Shown: positions 19,658 to 26,433 of the stretch, piece by piece
Numbering within the stretch: the first letter of the stretch is position 1
How the letters are laid out: every line of letters starts with the position of its first letter
From: Kiritimatiellia bacterium
GTDB lineage: Bacteria; Verrucomicrobiota; Kiritimatiellia; RFP12; DVOR01
Reading direction: 5' to 3'
Assembly (NCBI GenBank): GCA_900771325.1
Contig: CAAGNN010000041.1
Span: forward strand, 1-26,465
Length of the DNA stretch: 26,465 nt
Translations under genes and position numbers: made by a program
Notes under the pieces: generated by a model
Seen by the model: the letters and a program-made list of their open reading frames with translations, nothing else
What the model was told of the DNA's origin: nothing
Database searches by the model: none

Positions 19658-19684
19658 AAACCGTTCACTGCTAATGAACGGTTT
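19658..19684. repeat. Perfect 10-bp inverted repeat
   Basis: AAACCGTTCA and TGAACGGTTT are separated by 7 bases. There is no T-run, so it is not an obvious terminator. The GTTCA/TGAAC core resembles the heptamer repeat at 1535-1555. Confidence 0.7.
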
Positions 19685-19804
19685 GTATACCGCAAAACCT
19701 CGGCTGAAGCGGGGGTGAAAAGGGGCCCAAACCCTTATCCAGACTGCCCGGGAGGCCTGTCGGCGCGAACCGTGGCACAACGCGCACCGCCCGACCCCGA
19801 TGTG

Positions 19805-19914
19805 GACCCGCCCCGGGTTCGACCCCGATCCGCCCCGGGTCCGAGGTCAACCCGGGGCGGATGCGAGACGAACCCGCCCCGGGTCGAGGGTGGCCCCGGC
19901 CCGGGCGAGGAAGT
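19805..19914. repeat. 22-nt-phased repeat array A (five units)
   Basis: Units start at 19805, 19827, 19849, 19871 and 19893, exactly 22 bases apart. Each has a 12-base GC core one base into the unit (for example ACCCGCCCCGGG or ACCCGGGGCGGA) and a 9-base less conserved remainder. A weaker unit may precede at 19783. The 20-base stretch from 19836 to 19855 is repeated exactly at 25899-25918 in array B. Confidence 0.75.
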
Positions 19915-19974
19915 GGCTAGTGAGGCTAAGCGAACGCGGCAGGTGGTGAGGAAGGGCGACCCCGCAAAACCTTA

Positions 19975-20003
19975 TTGACTTCTGCGACCAGTGGGGGTAT
20001 ACT
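19975..20003 (+). promoter_or_regulatory. Strong sigma-70-type promoter of the accessory block
   Basis: TTGACT at 19975-19980 and TATACT at 19998-20003 are exactly 17 bases apart, the best -35/-10 pair in the window. The predicted start near 20010 leaves about 390 bases of leader before the first gene at 20401. Confidence 0.75.
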
Positions 20004-20009
20004 GTGGGC

Positions 20010-20400
20010 ACATAGTTTGATTCTGGCGGTGTCCTAGACCTCCCGCCGTCTCAGACGCTAATGTTGCGTCACGCAACCTTTCGTTCAAAGGAAACTACCA
20101 CTCTTCCTCGAGAGAACGAACGGGCTGCGGAGATGCGCTGGGGTTATTCCCCTGGCGTGTTTCCCCGTACTGTTTTCTCTCAGGGCTGTGGTAGGCCTCC
20201 TTTGGAAACAATCGGCAGGAGACACGCCTTTATTGTGCCTTCTTGCCAAGAACCGCGGGAGATTCCGTTGAGATGGCACATAGATGTCGCAAGCTGTCGC
20301 ACATCAGCGAACAGACCAGCAACTGCTACTGGCCTGCGCCCTTGAAACGGCCCCCTCGGCAACCGCCACTTGATTCGTTCGTTTACCGAGGAGTCTGCTA
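20010..20400 (+). ncRNA. Long structured leader or non-coding RNA upstream of the accessory genes
   Basis: Nothing here looks convincingly coding. Several foldable elements are visible. GTTGCG-TCA-CGCAAC is a perfect hairpin at 20063-20077. A long-range stem pairs 20086-20092 with 20198-20204 (7 bp) and 20096-20101 with 20188-20193 (6 bp), closing a roughly 90-base domain. GGGG-TTATT-CCCC inside that domain forms a hairpin near 20139-20151. GATGT/ACATC pair around 20284-20306. Eight bases at 20114-20121 can pair with about 20374-20381, just before the ribosome site of the 20401 gene. It could be a riboregulator, an attenuator or a separate small RNA. No named riboswitch class was recognised. 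Confidence 0.4.
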
Positions 20401-21423
20401 ATGAGCCGTTTATTCACCTCCCTAAACCTTGATATCTCGAAGATTCAGCCCCTCACACCATTACAGAAGCGTACACACTTCGCCCAAGCTACAAGCCCCT
20501 GGTTGCTCTGTTCTGTCAGTGCCGCAGAGAACACTCCGCTCGGAGAATACAATCCCACACGCCTCTTGTTCTCGCCGGACACAGAGGACCGCGCCGTGTC
20601 TCTCTATGGCGGAACTCCAAAAGAAGGCGTAGAGGAGCAAGGATGCAATCACGCCATCCCTGTTGCCAAGAACTTTACTGCCGCCTTTGAGTTGACCTTG
20701 CGCCCGCGTTCGAACCAAGTTGCCGAGGCATTAGCGGCCGGCACGTATTTTCGCAGCAATTGGTTGAGAGTCTCTCTGTCGCACGAGGAGGAGAAAGGCG
20801 TCATTCGCCTGACTTCTATCCCGCTTGGACCAAACCACTTGCTTCACCCTGCGTTCATTGATGAGCTTTGTGTTGGGCTACAGCGAGACTTCAAAGCTGC
20901 TGGACCTATGTGTTTCCACATAGGCACGCACTTCCTGACAGAGCACCATTTCTATGCCGACTGCTTTACGGCACTCCAACTGCATCAACTCTATTATGCC
21001 CTAGATAGAGGCCGATTTTACAACAAGCTCTTTGGGCGTTCGAACGACACCAATTGCACCTCGTTGGCGGCATATACCCAAAAGTATGCGCACGAACTCT
21101 CGTTATTGCGGGAGGCTGTCCGCCTTGCGGGAATACACACAACGCCGCCATTGGCCTATCACTTTCATCTAGAAGACGATGACAACAGTGAGTGGGACTT
21201 CCGTCAGTTGTCTGGCCCGGCCTTTATCTTTCGCCGTCCAATGACAACACTGGATTCAGCGCAGCTTTATGCAATCATTGCATTCCTTTATAACCTCTGT
21301 AAGCAGGTCCGCTATCACAACTTCTTTGCAACTCCCTATGAGAAGTATCTCCGTCAGACACTACATCGTTTCCTACGGTCACGAAGCAAGACTTTACGCA
21401 GATTGGTTCTAACATCGCTTTAA
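20401..21423 (+). CDS. Orphan 340-residue protein of the accessory block
   Basis: I do not recognise this protein. It is 340 residues, predicted soluble, with no signal peptide or membrane span. The middle has a His/aromatic-rich stretch, MCFHIGTHFLTEHHFYADC (about residues 170-188), followed by helices LHQLYYALDRGRFYNKLFG. The end is strongly basic (KYLRQTLHRFLRSRSKTLRRL), which would suit nucleic-acid binding. GAGGAG lies 8 bases before the ATG. Base composition is closer to the following helicase gene than to the GC-rich flanks. It is the first gene after the strong promoter and structured leader, so it is probably part of the same unit as the small ORF and the methyltransferase-helicase. 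Confidence 0.75.
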   Translation: MSRLFTSLNLDISKIQPLTPLQKRTHFAQATSPWLLCSVSAAENTPLGEYNPTRLLFSPDTEDRAVSLYGGTPKEGVEEQGCNHAIPVAKNFTAAFELTLRPRSNQVAEALAAGTYFRSNWLRVSLSHEEEKGVIRLTSIPLGPNHLLHPAFIDELCVGLQRDFKAAGPMCFHIGTHFLTEHHFYADCFTALQLHQLYYALDRGRFYNKLFGRSNDTNCTSLAAYTQKYAHELSLLREAVRLAGIHTTPPLAYHFHLEDDDNSEWDFRQLSGPAFIFRRPMTTLDSAQLYAIIAFLYNLCKQVRYHNFFATPYEKYLRQTLHRFLRSRSKTLRRLVLTSL

Positions 21424-21496
21424 GGATTGCCGCATAACACCTCAAATAATCTTGTGGCCCCTCGCCACCTAAAGTCACCAGCGAAAGGAACAACTA

Positions 21497-21619
21497 ATGA
21501 AATTCATCAACGAACTCAAGCCCCGCCTCTCTGGGGAACAGCGAAAGATTGCCTTCTGTCCTTCGCCAACCACCACTTCTTCTCCTGCACCATACGTGAC
21601 CGACAACGTAGTCTTCTGA
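21497..21619 (+). CDS. Small 40-residue ORF between the two large accessory genes
   Basis: ATG at 21497, preceded by AAAGGA at a good distance, opens a 40-codon frame ending in TGA at 21617-21619. The product starts MKFINELKPRLSGEQRKIAF and continues with a Ser/Thr/Pro-rich stretch ending TDNVVF. It shares its frame with the 875-residue gene, but TGA and a later TAG separate them, so it is not simply a lost N-terminus. Without it the gap between the two large genes would be 244 bases, large for this block. It may be a small protein, a leader peptide or chance. Confidence 0.4.
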   Translation: MKFINELKPRLSGEQRKIAFCPSPTTTSSPAPYVTDNVVF

Positions 21620-21667
21620 CCAATAACACTATAGAAATCTTTCTTACAAAACACCTGGAGGCCTGCA

Positions 21668-24295
21668 ATGGACCACGAGCCAACCGATTATCAGAAATTA
21701 CTTTGGGGAGCCCTCCAAAAAGCTTACCAAGACGCCGACAAAAGTATCCTCCCCGGGACAGACGGAAGATTTGATTATACGACCTTCTACAACCAAGTGA
21801 TTATGCTTGCCAAAGAAGCACTTCCAGTAGACGCTGAAGTCAAACGGCGCTACGATCGCTTGTACGGAGAAGGGCACTTCGTCTGTGAAGACGAAGACGA
21901 TGTCAATGTCTACATCTACAAAGTGGCCAACAAGCATATCGGCAAGTTCCGAGCGCTCTATAAGCATCTCTTTGAGAGCTATCACGACCTCTTTTCGCAC
22001 CAGGTAGACCTCATCGTTTGGGGTTGTGGTTGCGGTCTGGACCTCATTGCCTTCTATGAGACGGCGATGCAGACAGGCACCCCGGAGACTTGGGTTTCCG
22101 TACGCACTATCACCCTCATCGACCTCTCCAAGGCCGCCTTAACCCGCGCCAAAGAATGTGCCGAAATGCTCTTCCCCTGCGCAGAGGTCACGTCTATCTC
22201 ATGCGATTTGCGGGATGAAAAGAGTGTCGATACAGTTTTTGAGTCCTTTAAACCACGATTTCTCCTAACGCCTCGCATCCACTTGTTTTCCAATATCCTT
22301 GACCTGCTAGGCGACCGCTTTAGTCAACATTTTTGGCACAAGATTACCACTTCCAATGAACGAGGCTACAACGACTTCGTCATCGCTTTTTCTCCTTTAT
22401 ACAGAAGCATTGATGCCTTTCGCGCCCCAGACGAGAAAGATCTCGAATACACCGAGGGAATTGAAAAGACAATCCAAAAAAGCAGATGCTACTTCTATCG
22501 ACTTAGAAGTGACCGCGTGAAGCAGACTGAAGAGAATTGTAAAGACTCTTCCCTCTTGCAATCTTTGCGCCACCTGATTGAGAGTAAATCGACCTATGAA
22601 CATCCTTCACTTGATGACTATGCCCACCTTTGGAAGAAGTGTCAGGAGAAGTATGCCTCATCCTATGAAGCCATCCGAGAAGTCCGCTTAGGTTGTAAAA
22701 AGACGCACGAGAATGAGACAGCAAATGTAAGTCACCTTGTTTTTGTCTTATGTCCCATTAGAAATAATGTCAAGTTCCTTATCCTGGATATAGAGTCCAA
22801 TAAATGTCCAAAAGAGTGTTGGAAAGAATGCCAGAATATGATTCTAAAACTCGCCGGATTACCCGCCAATGAGGCAAACGAGTTCTCATACTCCTTTACT
22901 TGGGAGCGCAGAAAAGATCCAGGTCCCTGCGACTCTGCGACCTATCCATTGCTTCGCGAACTCTTCTTTCCTACACAAAGTGCAGACATCGACCCTCTGC
23001 CAGACCTGAAAGAGAAGAAGAGCAACCTCCAGACCAAGATTATCTATGATCGAAAACAGTGCCGCAAGGTGCGCGGCGGCCCAGGCACTGGAAAGACTTA
23101 CACGCTTCTCTGGCACGCAATTATGGCCTATAAGCGAACACACCTTCCAATCCTCATCGTTGGAAAAACAAATACACTTTCATCTATCTGCAACCGCCGT
23201 TTGTTCACAAGAGCCGGTCATTTCTTTGCGAGTAATCTTGACTACAATGCTTTCCAAATACAAACATACAATAAAGTGTTATGCAACTTAGCCAAGTCAA
23301 AGCTGACTTGTCCCCCCTCAAAACAGAAATGTAGCCGTTGCAACAAGGAACTACTAGACAATCATCGACCGATACAAAACCCCTTCCCGCAATATGGAGC
23401 CATCTTAATCGATGAAGCACAAGGGATTCCTCCAGCGATTGTTCGCTTCATCTATCGCATTTCAAGAAATAGCAATCCTTGGCGAGAGTTCTACCTATTT
23501 TGCGACGAAGAACAGTCACTTCGCGATGTGCGCGAAAAACTTGTTGAAAATGAGGACGAGTCACGTCCAGAGAAGCGAAAGAAACTAGTTGTTGATGTTC
23601 CAAAGGAGGGAAAGTTTGGTCGTTTCATCACCTTGAAAGAGAACTTCCGTTTTCAGGTCCCTGAAATTCTAAAAGTCTGTCGTCATATCCAATTGCATAT
23701 GCCCCATTATGACATTGATGAATTGGGAATGAAGATTATGATCTCCGGAGAACGCCGATTGCAAATCATCAAAGCTTTTGCGGTCCGGACTATTGAACCC
23801 TCGTCAGAATCTTTGCTAAACACCTTGCAACAGGAAATTAACGAACTGATCAAGATTGATGATAAGAAAAGTATTGCCATTATCTTCAACACCGAAGAGG
23901 CTGCTATATGGTTAACACATCATATAACTGAACCCCTACGCGCCCCATTCACAAAAGGCTTCTACTCAACTCATTATTATACAAGCGAAGAAGTCAAGGA
24001 GAAGCCTACCGATACTAAGAGATACAGGGAAGGAGCGCAGGATCAAAAGCTACTGCGCAAAACATTTTATGAACGAGCAGATACCCTGCATATCACAACA
24101 ATCGACTGTGCTCAGGGCCATACCTTTGACAAAGTTATCGTGGTGTTAGGCGATAAGAATGCACCATTCTCTTTGAGCTTGCCTGGCAACCTAGAGTTGC
24201 TATTCACGGCGTGTTCCCGGGCACGAACGGCATTGCGAGTGATTGATGCCACCGGTAAGCACGAGGTTTATGAACTGCTGAAGCAGTTTAATTGA
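21668..24295 (+). CDS. Methyltransferase-like / SF1 (UvrD-like) helicase fusion protein
   Basis: An 875-residue protein with two recognisable parts. Residues about 110-260 look like a class I SAM-dependent methyltransferase: VDLIVWGCGCGLDL (GxGxG at 119-123), ITLIDLSKAALTRAKE with the acidic end of strand two, then RIHLFSNILDLL. There is no DPPY/NPPY, so a DNA-amino methyltransferase is not indicated. Residues about 465-875 are an SF1 helicase/ATPase: Walker A GGPGTGKT (470-477), Walker B LIDEAQ (580-585), FCDEEQ as motif III, ENFR as motif IV, TIDCAQGHTFDKVIVVL as motif V and CSRAR (849-853) as motif VI. A CX6CX2C cluster from C548 may bind zinc. GGAGG lies 6 bases before the ATG. The gene is clearly A/T-richer than its surroundings. 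Confidence 0.85.
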   Translation: MDHEPTDYQKLLWGALQKAYQDADKSILPGTDGRFDYTTFYNQVIMLAKEALPVDAEVKRRYDRLYGEGHFVCEDEDDVNVYIYKVANKHIGKFRALYKHLFESYHDLFSHQVDLIVWGCGCGLDLIAFYETAMQTGTPETWVSVRTITLIDLSKAALTRAKECAEMLFPCAEVTSISCDLRDEKSVDTVFESFKPRFLLTPRIHLFSNILDLLGDRFSQHFWHKITTSNERGYNDFVIAFSPLYRSIDAFRAPDEKDLEYTEGIEKTIQKSRCYFYRLRSDRVKQTEENCKDSSLLQSLRHLIESKSTYEHPSLDDYAHLWKKCQEKYASSYEAIREVRLGCKKTHENETANVSHLVFVLCPIRNNVKFLILDIESNKCPKECWKECQNMILKLAGLPANEANEFSYSFTWERRKDPGPCDSATYPLLRELFFPTQSADIDPLPDLKEKKSNLQTKIIYDRKQCRKVRGGPGTGKTYTLLWHAIMAYKRTHLPILIVGKTNTLSSICNRRLFTRAGHFFASNLDYNAFQIQTYNKVLCNLAKSKLTCPPSKQKCSRCNKELLDNHRPIQNPFPQYGAILIDEAQGIPPAIVRFIYRISRNSNPWREFYLFCDEEQSLRDVREKLVENEDESRPEKRKKLVVDVPKEGKFGRFITLKENFRFQVPEILKVCRHIQLHMPHYDIDELGMKIMISGERRLQIIKAFAVRTIEPSSESLLNTLQQEINELIKIDDKKSIAIIFNTEEAAIWLTHHITEPLRAPFTKGFYSTHYYTSEEVKEKPTDTKRYREGAQDQKLLRKTFYERADTLHITTIDCAQGHTFDKVIVVLGDKNAPFSLSLPGNLELLFTACSRARTALRVIDATGKHEVYELLKQFN

Positions 24296-24302
24296 GCGGC
24301 TT

Positions 24303-24311
24303 TGGTATGAT
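24303..24311 (+). promoter_or_regulatory. Extended -10 promoter of the DUF1848 gene
   Basis: TG-G-TATGAT begins 7 bases after the helicase stop. Initiation near 24318 would still leave an AAAGGAG site near the ATG at 24333, although the leader would be short. No clear -35 is seen. Confidence 0.45.
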
Positions 24312-24332
24312 GAGGGGCGAAAGGAGTAAGTA

Positions 24333-25367
24333 ATGGCAACAGCACGTGGCAATTGGGAGAAGGGCGAGATTGTCTTACCAGATGGACGAACGGTAGAGGC
24401 GGCGATGCCGGTGATTATTTCAGCGAGCCGAGCGACGGACTTGCCGGCCTTTTACGCTGAACTCTTTATGGCAGACTTGCGTTCCGGGTGGACGCAATGG
24501 AAGAATCCCTTCAATGGGGTCACCTCCTTCATCGGGTTCGCCAAGACGCGCTTGATTGTCTTTTGGTCCAAGAACCCAGCCCCACTGTTGCCACACCTGG
24601 ACGAGTTGGATCGCCGGGGTCTCAATACCCTTTTTCAGTTTACGCTCAACGACTATCAGACCGAAGGGCTGGAGCCCAATGTGCCTGCCCTGGAGAACCG
24701 CATCGCCACCTTCCGAAGCCTCTCGGAGCGGGTTGGGCGCAGCCGCGTCTTCTGGCGCTTCGATCCCCTTGTTCTGACCGATACGCTCCCCCTCGACGCG
24801 CTCCTTGAGCGCATTGAACGACTTGGCGACCGTCTGGCCCCCTACACCGAACGCCTCGTCTTCAGCTTCATTGACATTCACGCCTACCGAAGCGTGGCGA
24901 GCAACCTCGCCAAAGCAGGGATCGCCGCCCGCGAGTTTACGCAAGAAGAGATGATCCGTGCGGCCCAACGCCTTGGCGAACTTGCCCGTAATTGGGGAAT
25001 TACGGTGGCCACCTGCGGCGAAGCCTTCGACCTCACGCGCTATGGCATTGAGCACAGCCACTGCCTCGATACCCGCCACCTTGTCCGCACCTTCTCGCAC
25101 GACCACGCCCTGATGGACTTCCTCGGCGCGCGCTACATCTCCGGCGACCTCTTTGGCGGAAAGGCTCACTGGGAAGCGCCCGAGAAACCGCGCAAAGACA
25201 AGGGGCAACGCACCACCTGCGGCTGTGTGCCAAGCAAAGATATCGGCGAATACAACACCTGCCCCCACCTCTGCCGCTACTGCTACGCCAATGCCGATGC
25301 CGCCTCGGCAGTTCGCAACTGGCGTGCCCGGCGGGACGCAGATGTAGATGTCCGCAGAACTCCCTAA
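24333..25367 (+). CDS. DUF1848 family protein, predicted iron-sulfur (radical-SAM-like)
   Basis: A 344-residue protein matching DUF1848 along its length. It has IISASRATDLPAFY near residue 30, TRLIVFWSKNPAPLLPHLDEL, FQFTLNDYQTEGLEPNVP, RVFWRFDPLVLTD, ATCGEAFDL and a C-terminal cysteine block. That block is C296-x-C298, SKDIGEYNTC, then C310-x3-C314-x2-C317 in CPHLCRYCYAN. A CxxxCxxC triad normally binds a 4Fe-4S cluster in radical SAM enzymes, here unusually at the C-terminus, as is normal for DUF1848. The reaction is unknown. AAAGGAG precedes the ATG. Its composition is GC-richer than the helicase gene, so it may belong to the host rather than to the accessory unit. Confidence 0.88.
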   Translation: MATARGNWEKGEIVLPDGRTVEAAMPVIISASRATDLPAFYAELFMADLRSGWTQWKNPFNGVTSFIGFAKTRLIVFWSKNPAPLLPHLDELDRRGLNTLFQFTLNDYQTEGLEPNVPALENRIATFRSLSERVGRSRVFWRFDPLVLTDTLPLDALLERIERLGDRLAPYTERLVFSFIDIHAYRSVASNLAKAGIAAREFTQEEMIRAAQRLGELARNWGITVATCGEAFDLTRYGIEHSHCLDTRHLVRTFSHDHALMDFLGARYISGDLFGGKAHWEAPEKPRKDKGQRTTCGCVPSKDIGEYNTCPHLCRYCYANADAASAVRNWRARRDADVDVRRTP

Positions 25368-25437
25368 CCGCCGACATACACACTGCTTACGCTATAAGAA
25401 ACGCCGTTAACACACCCCATAACGAAAGGAAAACACA

Positions 25438-25686
25438 ATGACCAACCCAGCCCAAGACCCGCAGGATGAACTCCTCGGCACCATTAATGACCTTGAAGCA
25501 ACCGACTTTGAAGAAGCCGGCATTGAGGTCCCGCTAAGCCCCGAGCTAGAACTTCAGGAAGAGGACCTCCTCTGCGCCGATGTCGAGGAGGACGGTGTTC
25601 CGGTTATTATGAGCCCCGAGCAAGAAGAACAAGTAGCTACCTTCATCAACGGCACCCCCTCTGCGTCTTCTTCGGCCACGCCGTAA
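25438..25686 (+). CDS. Small all-acidic protein
   Basis: An 82-residue protein that I do not recognise. It has 21 Asp/Glu residues and not one Lys, Arg or His, so its net charge is about -21. The first 65 residues hold clustered EE/ED pairs (DFEEAGIE, LQEEDLLCADVEEDG, SPEQEEQ), and the tail is Ser/Thr/Pro/Ala-rich and probably disordered. AAAGGA lies 9 bases before the ATG. Such a composition is seen in DNA-mimic proteins and in small acidic tails or chaperone-like peptides; neither is demonstrated. It lies 70 bases after the DUF1848 gene with a weak TATAAG at 25393-25398, so it may be co-transcribed. Confidence 0.65.
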   Translation: MTNPAQDPQDELLGTINDLEATDFEEAGIEVPLSPELELQEEDLLCADVEEDGVPVIMSPEQEEQVATFINGTPSASSSATP

Positions 25687-25867
25687 GGCCTAATAACCCA
25701 CCACCATAGCGACGTGCCCCCCTACCTCCGAAAAGGGCAAGGTCGGCGACGCTCAACAAAAGCTCTTTCCCTAAAGAGGGTTTACTGCCACAAAACAAGG
25801 CGCTCGGGTGATCCATTAACCTATTCACCTCCCGCTTCCCCATCACATGCGGCCCGGGTTCATTTTG

Positions 25868-26153
25868 GACCCGGGCCGACTTCGTCTCCAACCCGGGGCG
25901 GGTCCGAGGTCAACCCGGCCCAAGGCGAACTATTAAGTCCACCACTTATTGCCGATAAGTCCACCACTTATTGCCGATAAGTCCCCCACTTAATTCCAAT
26001 AAGTCCCGGACTTATGTATTCCATCCGCCTCGAGCTCGAATTGAACCTGGGCCTACCTCGAGGCGAACCCGGGGCGGATGGAAAATGGACCCGGCCCGGG
26101 TCCAAGGTCAACCCGGGGCGGATCAAGGGCGAACCCGGGGCGGAGACGAAAAG
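25868..26153. repeat. 22-nt-phased repeat array B (thirteen units)
   Basis: Unit starts fall every 22 bases: 25868, 25890, 25912, 25934, 25956, 25978, 26000, 26022, 26044, 26066, 26088, 26110 and 26132. Most units carry a 12-base core at offset one such as ACCCGGGGCGGA or ACCCGGCCCGGG. Units 25934-26021 are A/T-richer, with core AAGTCCACCACT or close variants, and the unit at 26022 is the most divergent. Phase is kept across both types without a single inserted or lost base. Unlike CRISPR, no constant repeat alternates with unique spacers. Confidence 0.8.
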
Positions 26154-26196
26154 AGGGGGGCGGAGGTGTCCGCCGGAGGCGGCACCCCCCGGCGTG

Positions 26197-26216
26197 CCCG
26201 CGAGCTTGCTCGCGGG
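26197..26216. repeat. Perfect 8-bp hairpin
   Basis: CCCGCGAG-CTTG-CTCGCGGG. It is similar in style to the hairpins at 1333-1696 and 4468-4695. No T-run follows. Confidence 0.6.
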
Positions 26217-26313
26217 TAAAGTTCGGCCCGGCTGGGAGAGGAGCCTGGGGCGGGGGAGGGTGGGGGCCGATCCGGGGGCGGGAAAGAAAAAGTGCAAAAA
26301 GTGAAAAAAGGGC

Positions 26314-26342
26314 TTGCATTTTGTTTTGAGGCTTGCTATTAT
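26314..26342 (+). promoter_or_regulatory. Promoter of the tRNA-Arg gene
   Basis: TTGCAT at 26314-26319 and TATTAT at 26337-26342 are 17 bases apart, with TG at 26334-26335 extending the -10. Initiation near 26349 would leave about 8 bases before the tRNA. Confidence 0.6.
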
Positions 26343-26356
26343 ATGTCCCGTTTTCA

Positions 26357-26433
26357 GCGCCTTTAGCTCAATTGGATAGAGCATCTGACTACGGATCAGA
26401 AGGTTGGAGGTTCAAATCCTCCAAGGCGCGCCA
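26357..26433 (+). tRNA. tRNA-Arg (anticodon ACG), CCA encoded
   Basis: The full cloverleaf can be drawn by eye. Acceptor arms are GCGCCTT/AAGGCGC, and the D-arm contains AGCTCAATTGGATAGAGC. The anticodon stem TCTGA/TCAGA encloses CTACGGA (anticodon ACG, normally edited to ICG), and the T-arm is GGAGG-TTCAAAT-CCTCC. A G discriminator and encoded CCA follow. It reads CGU, CGC and CGA codons. The accessory block lies on its 5' side, the opposite side from that expected for usual 3'-end tRNA integration. Confidence 0.96.

Larger units (their letters stand above)
19641..19974. other. Gene-free stretch with inverted repeat and 22-nt array A
   Basis: I see no convincing gene. It holds a perfect 10-bp inverted repeat (19658-19684) and a GC-rich 22-nt-phased array (19805-19914). 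Open frames crossing it are composition artefacts without ribosome sites. Confidence 0.65.
25687..26313. other. Gene-free stretch dominated by 22-nt array B and GC hairpins
   Basis: I see no convincing gene. There is a small hairpin CTCTTT-CCCT-AAAGAG at 25763-25778, the 22-nt-phased array at 25868-26153, a CCGCC-GGA-GGCGG hairpin near 26170-26182, and a perfect 8-bp hairpin at 26197-26216 (CCCGCGAG/CTCGCGGG). An A-rich run just before the tRNA promoter could act as an UP element. Confidence 0.7.

Noticed and set aside
19689..19972. 11-base direct repeat CCGCAAAACCT as target-site duplication
   Set aside because: Both copies lie on the same side of the accessory block and no mobile element lies between them; probably chance.
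20061..20345. 94-codon open frame inside the leader
   Set aside because: There is no ribosome site before the ATG, and the product is Arg/Pro/Thr-rich without motifs. The bases are better explained by paired RNA elements.
25868..26153. CRISPR array
   Set aside because: Units are 22 bases with no constant repeat separated by unique 30-40-base spacers, and no cas gene is present.
25971..26329. Collagen-like or Gly/Pro-rich proteins read from array B
   Set aside because: All frames are open because a GC-rich 22-base repeat cycles through frames. There are no ribosome sites, and the A/T-rich units insert stops.
26357..26433. tRNA-Arg as the attachment site of the accessory block
   Set aside because: The block is on the 5' side of the tRNA. 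I found no copy of the tRNA 3' end near 19.6-20.0 kb and no integrase.
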